In this document: positions 32,658-39,441 of the stretch, one piece after another
Layout of the letters: each line of letters opens with the position of its first letter
Position numbering within the stretch: the first letter of the stretch is position 1
Source: Bacteroidota bacterium
GTDB taxonomy: Bacteria; Bacteroidota; Bacteroidia; 2-12-FULL-35-15
Reading direction: 5' to 3'
NCBI GenBank assembly: GCA_025963715.1
Contig: JAOQAG010000002.1
Span: forward strand, 1 to 39,441
Length of the DNA stretch: 39,441 nt
The notes under the pieces: model-generated
Database searches by the model: none
Told to the model about the DNA's origin: nothing
The model's input: only the letters and a program-made list of their open reading frames with translations
Program-made: the position numbers and the translations under genes

Positions 32658-34172
32658 ATGGCACAGTACGATGTAGTAATTATTGGGAGCGGATTGGGTG
32701 GATTGGAGAGCGCATATATTTTAAGCCGCGAAGGTTATAAAGTGTGTGTGTTGGAAAAGAACAGGCAGCTCGGCGGCAGCCTCCAGATCTTTGTTCGCGA
32801 TAAAGCGATCTTTGATACAGGCATCCATTACATTGGCGGTTTGGACGATGGACAAAACTTAAATCAGTGTTTTAAGTACTTCAACATCATGGATAAATTG
32901 CACCTGCACCGTATGGATAATGATGGTTTCGACCGTATTACCTTTGATGATGATGAAACGGAATACAAGCATGCACAAGGCTACGATAATTTTGTAGAGC
33001 AGCTTTCTGCACAGTTTCCCGGTGAGCGCGAAAACCTGATCAACTATGCCAAACACATCCAGGAAGTGTGCAACTACTTTCCGCTTTACCAGTTAAAACA
33101 AGACGATGCACCGATCATCGGGACAAAATATTTAGATGTAAGCGCCAAAGATTTTATTGCTTCCATAACACCGAATTTACGTTTGCAGAATGTGCTGGCG
33201 GGCTCCAATCCGTTGTATGCAGGCGATGGGGCTAAAACGCCATTGTATGTGCATGCGCTTGTTGTGAATACTTATATTGAAAGCTCTTACAAATGTGTGA
33301 ACGGCGGTGCGCAGATTGAAAAACTCCTGACCAAAAACATCAAGAGCATGGGCGGCGAGATCCGCAATTATTCGGAAGTGAACCGCATTGTGGAAAAAGA
33401 TGGCCTGATCACACATGTAGAATTAACAACGGGCGAACATGTTGAAGGAAAACATTTTATTTCCAACATTCATCCTTCCACCACCATGAATTTACTGGAA
33501 TCGGATAAGATCAAAAAAGCATACAAAAATCGTTTGCAGGGATTGGATAATTCCTCTTCCGCATTTATTGTGGACATTGTATTGAAACCCGGCACATTTA
33601 AATTTTTAAATCACAATTATTACCATTACAAACGTAATAATGTGTGGGACAGTGTACATGTGCACGGAGATGCATGGCCCGACGGTTATTGCATTTTTGT
33701 TCCGAAATCATCCAAATCAGATCTGTATGCCGACAGCTTTACCATCCTGAGCTATATGAGATACGATGAAGTAAAAATGTGGGAATCAACTTTTGCCACC
33801 ATTCCGCATTTTCGAGAAAGCCGCGGCGAAGCATACGAAGATTTTAAACGCGATCGTGCAGAACGGTTGATTCATGAAGTAGCGAAAAAATTTCCGGAGA
33901 TCAGAAATTGTATTAAATCATACACCACTTCTTCTCCCCTTTCGTACCGTGATTACATTGGTGCAAAAGATGGTGGTTTGTATGGCATTGCAAAAGATTA
34001 TCATGATCCGCTGCGTACTTTTATTTCACCGAAAACAAAGATTCCAAATTTATTATTCACTGGTCAAAACCTGAACATGCATGGCGTACTGGGCGTTACA
34101 GTAGGCGCTATCCGTACCTGCGGCGAGTTTGTAGGGCAAAATTATCTGATCGGGGAAATTAATAAAGCTTAG
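32658..34172 (+). CDS. CrtI/RetSat-like FAD-dependent oxidoreductase of the pigment cluster
   Basis: 504 aa. The N-terminal FAD motif GSGLGGLESAYIL is followed by LEKNRQLGGSLQ and DTGIHYIGG, as in carotene isomerase and retinol saturase. The C-terminal FTGQNLNMHGVLGVTVGA is the second FAD segment. These enzymes saturate, desaturate or isomerise conjugated polyenes. In this cluster it may set double-bond geometry or redox state of the aryl polyene. It is clearly different from the CrtI-like protein at 292-1767. It is translated 2 bases after the MMPL fusion and is the last gene of the cluster. Confidence 0.83.
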   Translation: MAQYDVVIIGSGLGGLESAYILSREGYKVCVLEKNRQLGGSLQIFVRDKAIFDTGIHYIGGLDDGQNLNQCFKYFNIMDKLHLHRMDNDGFDRITFDDDETEYKHAQGYDNFVEQLSAQFPGERENLINYAKHIQEVCNYFPLYQLKQDDAPIIGTKYLDVSAKDFIASITPNLRLQNVLAGSNPLYAGDGAKTPLYVHALVVNTYIESSYKCVNGGAQIEKLLTKNIKSMGGEIRNYSEVNRIVEKDGLITHVELTTGEHVEGKHFISNIHPSTTMNLLESDKIKKAYKNRLQGLDNSSSAFIVDIVLKPGTFKFLNHNYYHYKRNNVWDSVHVHGDAWPDGYCIFVPKSSKSDLYADSFTILSYMRYDEVKMWESTFATIPHFRESRGEAYEDFKRDRAERLIHEVAKKFPEIRNCIKSYTTSSPLSYRDYIGAKDGGLYGIAKDYHDPLRTFISPKTKIPNLLFTGQNLNMHGVLGVTVGAIRTCGEFVGQNYLIGEINKA

Positions 34173-34295
34173 TACGGATAACGAACAGGAACAAAACTGC
34201 GAATCTATGTATCTACTAAATACCAATTTTTACCAATATACCAATCTGTGTGTTTACGGTGTTTGATAAATCCAAGTACATTCACAATCGAAGAC

Positions 34296-34392
34296 TGTCA
34301 TCCCGGGTCGGCGCCCGGGATCTCATAAATGTTTGTTGTATAATCGCTTGTCGTTTTTAATTGGCAGATCCCGGGTCAGGCCCGGGATGACA
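34296..34392. repeat. GTCATCCCGGG palindromic repeat, paired copy
   Basis: TGTCATCCCGGGTCggcgCCCGGGATCT at the left and AGATCCCGGGTCaggCCCGGGATGACA at the right are inverted relatives enclosing an AT-rich centre. It has the same design as 33-126 but a different centre and different flanks. It lies in the 311-base gap after the pigment cluster, which holds nothing coding. Confidence 0.75.
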
Positions 34393-34483
34393 ATATGAAA
34401 TAATAATTTAGATTTTTAACAAACACAGTATCTGCGCACAACAAACTTTAAACTTTTGAACTTTAAACTTTGAACTAAAAAAA

Positions 34484-35014
34484 ATGAAACTCTATTTTAT
34501 AAAACTCATCCTGGCAATCCTCCCCTTTTTCGCGCTCAGCGGCGATACATGGAAAGTAAAAACATCGTCTGTTACATTTAAAATTAAAAATGCGGGATTA
34601 ACCGTAGATGGATCTTTCAGCGGTCTTACCGCCGATATTAAATTCAATCCGCTTAAGCCGGAAGAAGCAACTATAAAAGCAACTATCAGCGCTAAAAGTA
34701 TTAATACCGGTACCGATATGCGCGATAATCATTTACGCAAACCGGAATATTTTGATGTTGAAAAATTTCCGGACATTACCCTGCAATCCATAAAGATCGG
34801 GAAGACCGGCCCTATCACATTCAACGGTACATTTAAGCTTACCATGAAAGGCATTACAAAAGAGATCACATTTCCTTTTAATTTTATAAAAATTCCGGAG
34901 AAAACCGAATTCAAAGGGAATTTTACTATCAACCGCCGCGACTATGGCGTAGGTGGCAGCAGCATTACTATGGCAGATGAATTAACAGTGTTTATTGCCG
35001 TGCAGGCGGAATGA
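34484..35014 (+). CDS. YceI family periplasmic lipid-binding protein
   Basis: 176 aa. A signal peptide (MKLYFIKLILAILPFFALS) precedes a YceI lipocalin-like barrel: VTFKIKNAGLTVDGSFSG, SINTGTDMRDNHLRKPEYFDVEKFP and GTFKLTMKGITKEITFPF, ending in FTINRRDYGVGG. YceI proteins bind polyisoprenoid or other lipophilic molecules in the periplasm. It could bind pigments but is not linked to the cluster by an operon. TTTAAACTTTGAAC-type repeats lie before the ATG and inverted after the stop. Confidence 0.92.
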   Translation: MKLYFIKLILAILPFFALSGDTWKVKTSSVTFKIKNAGLTVDGSFSGLTADIKFNPLKPEEATIKATISAKSINTGTDMRDNHLRKPEYFDVEKFPDITLQSIKIGKTGPITFNGTFKLTMKGITKEITFPFNFIKIPEKTEFKGNFTINRRDYGVGGSSITMADELTVFIAVQAE

Positions 35015-35137
35015 AGAAGTTCAATTTGGAAAGTTTAAAGTTCAAAGTTTGCTGTGTGGCTCCTTCGGAGCGGTTTTTACCACTAAGGCACTAAGAAAAA
35101 AAGAAGAAAAAGAGTTTTTGCTGTGACTCCTTCGGGG

Positions 35138-35156
35138 CTGTCATCCCGGGCTCAGC
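35138..35156. repeat. Truncated GTCATCCCGGG repeat
   Basis: CTGTCATCCCGGGCTCAG is a single half of the family, cut off after the CCCGGG core. Between YceI (35014) and the tRNA (35395) the DNA holds this, CCTTCGG hairpins near 35060 and 35130, an ACCACTAAGGCACTAAG repeat and the tRNA promoter. Confidence 0.55.
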
Positions 35157-35234
35157 CTGTCCCTAATCACTCAACCACAGATTTGTAAATTTGTATTCAT
35201 TTGTAATTTGTAACAACAGTAATATTTGCTCCTG

Positions 35235-35267
35235 TTAGTTATCCGTACAAAAAAAATTTTAACTTTG
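35235..35267 (+). promoter_or_regulatory. Promoter candidate for the tRNA
   Basis: TAACTTTG (35260-35267) fits TAnnTTTG, followed by CGGC. TTAG (35235-35238), 21 bases upstream, has one mismatch to TTTG. The leader before the tRNA would be about 120 bases, which is long. Confidence 0.45.
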
Positions 35268-35394
35268 CGGCAAGCTGCTGATTATAGGGGTCCTAATGGT
35301 GGTCGTTTTACAGATTACTTTAATGAAATTCGGAAAACGCCAAAATAAAAAACCAGTAAAATCAATACTTTCAAAGGCTTGAATACCTCAACCT

Positions 35395-35474
35395 GTCCGG
35401 GTGGCGAAACTGGCAGACGCACCATCTTGAGGGGGTGGCGGGAAACCGTGGGAGTTCGAATCTCCTCCCGGACA
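35395..35474 (+). tRNA. tRNA-Leu(GAG)
   Basis: Acceptor arms GTCCGGG (35395-35401) and CCCGGAC (35467-35473) pair fully, with A as discriminator and no encoded CCA. The anticodon stem CCATC/GGTGG (one T-G wobble) frames the loop TTGAGGG, giving anticodon GAG (Leu, CUC/CUU). A long variable arm (class II) and the T arm GGAGTTCGAATCTCC are present. Confidence 0.95.
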
Positions 35475-35476
35475 CA

Positions 35477-35515
35477 AAAGCCTGTTTAATTTCCATACGG
35501 ATTTAAACAGGCTTT
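35477..35515. terminator. Bidirectional terminator between tRNA-Leu and the histidine kinase gene
   Basis: AAAGCCTGTTTAA (35477-35489) and TTAAACAGGCTTT (35503-35515) are perfect inverted copies with a 13-base loop. The stem begins 3 bases after the tRNA and ends 1 base from the stop of the converging kinase gene, so it can serve both. Confidence 0.85.
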
Positions 35516-35516
35516 G

Positions 35517-37907
35517 TTATTTCGTACCATTGCTTTTTGGAAGCGTGATGATAAAAGTAGAGCCCAACCCCGGCGAGCTTTTTAAACGGATCGTTCCTTT
35601 TAATCGCTCAATGCCTGTTTTTACAATGTACAGGCCCAAACCCGAGCCTTTTGATTTTTGCGTTCCTTTGTAATACACATCAAATACTTTGTCATGGATG
35701 GCACTGTCGATACCCATACCATTGTCTTCAAAAACAATCATCACTTCATTTGCATTATCAGAAACAGTGATCCGGGAAACAGCCTTGTCTGCATTTATAT
35801 TCCGGTATTTAATGGAATTTTCGATCAGGTTTTGAATGATGGGTTGCAAAATAAGCCGACTCGATATAAACGGTTCGCTTAAATTAATATTTACCTCAAA
35901 TTTAACTTTCGAAAAACCATCGTAGTATTGAAAACGATCGAAGATATCATCGATCATACTTTTAAAGTTAACATCATCATCAAACTTCGAAATGTCTTTG
36001 ATCGCCATGCTTTGCACCAAACCGATCAGTGTATCATCCAGTTTTTTAGTAGATAACTGGATCATGTCCAGGTATTGTTTCGCCTTTTGATCCGTTATTT
36101 CCAGCTTACTCACATTGGTCAGGCCGATGATAGAAGACAGCGGGCCACGCAGGTCATGCGATGCACGGTAAATAAATGTTTCCAGGTCTTTGTTGGCAGA
36201 TTTTAAATCCGATTCCGATTTACGAAGTTGCTCTTCTGCATTTTTCTTTTCTGTGATATCTCTCGAATAACAGGCAGTTCCGATGATCGTTTCCGAGCTG
36301 AAGATCGGATAAAAAGAAATTTCCGAAGTGTAATTTTCCGATTGTTCAATTTCAGTAAATGCTTCTCCGGTAAATGCCCGCTCATAATATCCTTTAAACC
36401 GGTTGAGCTGTTCAGGCTCAAAACCATTCGCCAACACATTTTCTCCTTTTGCAAGCACTGCTCCCGAAAGGAATTTAACCATATCAGCAAAAGCCGAATT
36501 AAAAGTGATCAGCTTGAAATCCCTGTCCACACTCCACATCAGGTCCTGTGTGTTGTTGATCAGCGAAGCTAAATTATTACGATCAAATTCCCTTTCCTGC
36601 TCTATCAGCTTTCTGGTGGTAATGTCCCTGCCGGTAATGCAAATGGCCTGGATCTCATTATTTTTTATTACCGGTGAGATCGAAAAACTAAACCAGGCGA
36701 TCTTCCCGTTTTTTACATCATACGGACGCTCGTATTGAACTCTTTCTCCGTTCATTACTTTTACCATCACTGATTTTAAAAGATCGAGCCTTGATTTTTC
36801 GAAATTATTAAACACGTTTTGACCAATTTCGATCTCCGTATCCGAATTTAAGAACGAATAGCGGAGTGCATTGGTATTAAAGGCTTTTACCGTAAAATCT
36901 GTATTTAAAAGCACAAAACCTTCCGATGCATTTTCGAAGATCGCGTGAAGATCGGCTTCCGATTCCACGATCTTTTTCTCTGTTTCCATCCGCAGGTTTT
37001 CTTTTTCAAACAGGTCCATTGCAAATGAAACATCACCGGATGCTTCCTCCAGCAACGCAATTTCTTCTTTATCAAAAAAATGAACGGAAGAAGAATACAA
37101 ATTAAACGTAGCAACAACAACTCCGCCCTTTTTCAGCGGCAGCACCATGCAGGAGCGAATGCCGCGTTTGGCCGCATACGTTCTCCAGCCTGCCAGTTCC
37201 ATGTCATTTTCTATATCATTGCAAATGTAGGACGTGCCGGAATTCACTACAAAAGACTGTGGCCCCTTATCATCATACGGAACATCTTTAAACAGCGGAA
37301 GGTCTTCTGCGTTTGTTCCCCGCTCTTCGATCATGTTTATTTTTTTATGTTCCCGGTCCAGCATCCCGATCCAGGCCATTTTAAATTTGCCAAATTCCAA
37401 AGCTATCTCACAGGCTTTTCTAAAAAGTGTTTCCTCCTCTTTAACATGCACAATGGTTTGATTGATCTGGCTGATAAAAGCATACAAACGGTTGAGCTTT
37501 ATGATTTTTAATTCCGAATCTTTTTGTTCAGTTATATTATCCACCAAAGCTACAATGTGATCTTTCCCGGGGCTGTAGATAGAAATAGAAAACCATCTTT
37601 CCAGCACAGATACATACGTTTCAAATTTTTCAGGTTTGCCGGATGAAACAATCCTGCCGATCATTTCAAAATATCCAGGATCCGATTCCCGTAGCCCGGG
37701 CATTACTTCAGATGCTTTTTTACCCGTAATATCCTTTAATCCGGTTAATGATTCATACGCTTCATTAACAATAACGTAGGTATAATCCACCGCCTGATCA
37801 TTGCTGTCAAAATTTATTTTGCAATAAGCAAAGCCATGCAGCATATTGTTAAAAAGGCTATGATAAAAATCTTCGGTAAAAACCATTTGACTTTTTTTTG
37901 TTTTCAT
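35517..37907 (-). CDS. Orphan PAS/GAF sensor histidine kinase
   Basis: 796 aa, no membrane span, so a cytoplasmic sensor. Order: PAS (about 10-125), GAF (about 145-300, with KACEIALEFGKFKMAWIG), PAS (about 318-430), PAS (about 440-560), HisKA with His584 in RASHDLRGPLSSIIG, and HATPase with N-box, DNGMGID (G1) and SKGSGLGLYIVK (G2). It should phosphorylate an unlinked response regulator; none is in the window and there is no receiver domain. The DLRGPL form of the H box is common in Bacteroidota kinases. The signal is unknown. Confidence 0.92.
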   Translation of the reverse strand: MKTKKSQMVFTEDFYHSLFNNMLHGFAYCKINFDSNDQAVDYTYVIVNEAYESLTGLKDITGKKASEVMPGLRESDPGYFEMIGRIVSSGKPEKFETYVSVLERWFSISIYSPGKDHIVALVDNITEQKDSELKIIKLNRLYAFISQINQTIVHVKEEETLFRKACEIALEFGKFKMAWIGMLDREHKKINMIEERGTNAEDLPLFKDVPYDDKGPQSFVVNSGTSYICNDIENDMELAGWRTYAAKRGIRSCMVLPLKKGGVVVATFNLYSSSVHFFDKEEIALLEEASGDVSFAMDLFEKENLRMETEKKIVESEADLHAIFENASEGFVLLNTDFTVKAFNTNALRYSFLNSDTEIEIGQNVFNNFEKSRLDLLKSVMVKVMNGERVQYERPYDVKNGKIAWFSFSISPVIKNNEIQAICITGRDITTRKLIEQEREFDRNNLASLINNTQDLMWSVDRDFKLITFNSAFADMVKFLSGAVLAKGENVLANGFEPEQLNRFKGYYERAFTGEAFTEIEQSENYTSEISFYPIFSSETIIGTACYSRDITEKKNAEEQLRKSESDLKSANKDLETFIYRASHDLRGPLSSIIGLTNVSKLEITDQKAKQYLDMIQLSTKKLDDTLIGLVQSMAIKDISKFDDDVNFKSMIDDIFDRFQYYDGFSKVKFEVNINLSEPFISSRLILQPIIQNLIENSIKYRNINADKAVSRITVSDNANEVMIVFEDNGMGIDSAIHDKVFDVYYKGTQKSKGSGLGLYIVKTGIERLKGTIRLKSSPGLGSTFIITLPKSNGTK

Positions 37908-38125
37908 TTACCAATAAAAATAGAGTATTTAGAGCATCCGAATGTATAAAATCAAACCATTTTGCTTTCAGATGTAAGGTTTGTTTTCTTTTTGTGATCG
38001 CCATTTTCGAACGAATAAAGAAAAAACGAAGCTCTGATCTCTCTATTGAAAGGCAATACGAACAAATATGTATTGTTTTTATTGCCTCCTTGTTTTGAGT
38101 GACGAAACGGGCATTATCAGCGGGT

Positions 38126-38250
38126 GGTTGCCACAGATTCACAGATTATTTTAGTTAATCACATTAACACAGATATAAAATCGCAAAGCAATTTTGAAAT
38201 CATCCCTGCAATTCTTTTTTAATTTTTTAATCTGTGAATCTGTGGCAACC
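38126..38250. repeat. 125-bp MITE-like element with 23-bp perfect terminal inverted repeats
   Basis: The left end 38126-38148 starts GGTTGCCACAGATTCACAG; the right end 38228-38250 is its exact reverse complement. The AT-rich middle contains AAAATCGCAAAGC, shared with 181-290. It has no open frame. It lies in the 378-base gap between the kinase and CDF genes, which otherwise shows nothing. Fragments of the terminal sequence (CCACAGATT, GAATCTGTGGC) recur at 27384-27400 and 35176-35184. Confidence 0.75.
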
Positions 38251-38285
38251 GGAAAAGTGGTTTTATAAGAAAGGTTACCGACTTT

Positions 38286-39275
38286 TTAAAGCGTGTGTTT
38301 ATGATCAGGCAGCATGTTCTGCAACGTCCAGTCGAGGCGCTTTACAAACGCCGCTTTGCGCACCGGGCATTCCTTTAAGGAACAGATCGGACAGGAGATC
38401 GGCAGGCAGGGGTCCGCATGGATAAAAAATTCCACTTCGCCTTCCAGCTTATCTTTGATCAGGTTTTCCACCGCGGTTACTTCCGTGTGTGATTGCTCCA
38501 GCTTATCATACCAGGGCAATGTAATGTGTGCATCAATGTGCAGGTGCGAACCGTATTTTAATACACGCAGGTTGTGCATATCGATCCATTTTTCTCCCCT
38601 GTTTTTGTTCAGGATCGCCACCACTTTTTCCAGCTGTACATAATCCGCTTCGTCCAGCAAATTATTTACCGATTCGCGGATCAGCTGATAGCCCGTAATA
38701 AAAATATACGCGCCAAATAAGATCGCGATCAGGTTATCCAGCCAATACAGTTTTGTAAAAAATATCACGGTCAGGCCGATGACCAAACCAACGCTCGAAA
38801 CCGTATCCGTTAATAAATGTTTTCCATCTGCGATCATCAGCGAGGAATTATGAATGTTCCCTTTTTTTACCAAATATTTTCCCATGAAAAAATTGCAGGT
38901 TCCGGCAAATAAAGAAATGTACACACCGATGTCCACCGACTCCACCACCTTTGGATGAAAAAATCCCATCACCGATCTGATCACGATCGCCACACCGGCA
39001 ATGATCACCAAACCACCTTCAAATCCAACCGCTAAATACTCGATCTTGCCATGTCCGTAAGGATGATTTTCGTCCTTTGGCTGCGCCGCGTAATAAATGC
39101 TGAACAATGCAAAACCTCCTGCAACCACGTTGATGATACTTTCCAGCGCATCCGTTAAAATAGCATTGGAATGAGTAATAATGTAGGCAGCAAATTTAAC
39201 AACCATCAGCACAATGCTAAAGAACAGCATGGTGCGCATGGTTTTAATTTTAAAAGAATTGCTCCCGGTAATCAT
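38286..39275 (-). CDS. Cation diffusion facilitator (CDF) family transporter
   Basis: 329 aa. Six membrane spans are followed by a cytoplasmic domain. The conserved loop DENHPYGHGKIE (68-79) marks the family. The TM5 metal pair is H-x3-D in GKHLLTDTV. The TM2 pair reads E45-x3-N49 (ALESIIN) instead of the D/H-x3-D of YiiP and ZnT, as in one bacterial CDF subgroup. The protein ends with a Cys-rich stretch (CLPISCPICSLKECP) that could bind Zn or Fe-S. It should export a divalent metal against protons; the metal cannot be named. It is monocistronic on the minus strand. Confidence 0.9.
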   Translation of the reverse strand: MITGSNSFKIKTMRTMLFFSIVLMVVKFAAYIITHSNAILTDALESIINVVAGGFALFSIYYAAQPKDENHPYGHGKIEYLAVGFEGGLVIIAGVAIVIRSVMGFFHPKVVESVDIGVYISLFAGTCNFFMGKYLVKKGNIHNSSLMIADGKHLLTDTVSSVGLVIGLTVIFFTKLYWLDNLIAILFGAYIFITGYQLIRESVNNLLDEADYVQLEKVVAILNKNRGEKWIDMHNLRVLKYGSHLHIDAHITLPWYDKLEQSHTEVTAVENLIKDKLEGEVEFFIHADPCLPISCPICSLKECPVRKAAFVKRLDWTLQNMLPDHKHTL

Positions 39276-39393
39276 TTTGTAAACTTAACAAAAAGGGTTG
39301 GTGCAGCAGCGATCAGTTGTAAATAAAAAATTAAATGATTATCAGAATTTTATACCAAAGGACAGTTATTTTATTGAAAAATATTAATTAATA

Positions 39394-39432
39394 CGTCATT
39401 GCGAGGGCTTTTCGCCCGAAGCAATCTCATTG
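39394..39432. repeat. CGTCATTGCGAGG-type repeat at the window end
   Basis: CGTCATTGCGAGGGCttttcGCCCgaaGCAATCTCATTG resembles the widespread CGTCATTGCGAGG...GCAATCT intergenic repeat. Only what may be one end is visible before the window stops. Confidence 0.5.
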
Positions 39433-39441
39433 TAGTTTTAT

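Noticed and set aside
1-39441. CRISPR array
   Set aside because: The repeats found are dispersed palindromes without regular spacing or spacers, and no cas gene is present.
1-39441. Insertion sequence or integrase-borne island
   Set aside because: No transposase, integrase or recombinase frame was found; tRNA-Leu at 35395 has no visible duplicate of its 3' end acting as an attachment site in the window.

Overview
This window is from a member of the phylum Bacteroidota. Three things support that. Its promoters have the Bacteroidota form (TTTG, about 20 bases, TAnnTTTG, e.g. 2159-2190, 13450-13482). Most genes lack a clear Shine-Dalgarno sequence. The gene content is a flexirubin / aryl-polyene pigment cluster of the kind known from Flavobacterium, Chitinophaga and Cytophaga relatives. 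I cannot place it to genus from sequence alone.

Layout. 1-2158: repeats around a minus-strand CrtI-type carotenoid desaturase gene. 2159-34172: one roughly 32-kb pigment cluster, all on the plus strand except a small cupredoxin lipoprotein gene (7612-7941). It opens with an aromatic amino acid ammonia-lyase very like Flavobacterium tyrosine ammonia-lyase (2287-3834). A ketoreductase, a C-H-H ketosynthase, an ACP and an LpxL-type acyltransferase follow. A tailoring block comes next: flavin-dependent halogenase, a DUF1702 protein (enediyne E3 family), a 133-aa unknown, and a BtrH-like acyltransferase. Then come two tandem secreted paralogues of unknown function and the dialkylresorcinol pair DarA/DarB. 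A hotdog dehydratase, an ABC-2 exporter and a thioesterase lead into a second type II PKS block: ketosynthase, KS-like half protein, ACP, ketosynthase, Cys-less KS partner. An envelope block closes the cluster: polysaccharide deacetylase, LolA-like protein, lipoprotein, second hotdog dehydratase, GT2-DUF2062 protein, a 1285-aa MMPL-PlsC-methyltransferase fusion and a CrtI/RetSat-like oxidoreductase. 34173-39441: unrelated genes, namely YceI, tRNA-Leu(GAG), an orphan multi-PAS/GAF histidine kinase and a CDF metal transporter, separated by repeats.

How the genes may work together (inference from family knowledge). The ammonia-lyase makes 4-coumarate as the aryl starter. The ketosynthases, ketoreductase, ApeI/ApeP-like dehydratases and ACPs extend it to an aryl polyene acyl-ACP. 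DarB and DarA make the dialkylresorcinol. An acyltransferase joins the two as an ester; the BtrH-like protein is the most interesting candidate. The halogenase and methyltransferase decorate the product. The MMPL protein, LolA-like protein, lipoprotein and ABC exporter move it to the outer membrane. No coumarate-activating ligase and no phosphopantetheinyl transferase are visible in the window.

The intergenic DNA is unusually rich in dispersed palindromic repeats of at least six kinds. They include a GTCATCCCGGG family with one apparent internal-deletion copy, a 125-bp MITE-like element with 23-bp perfect terminal inverted repeats, and a 27-bp perfect hairpin.
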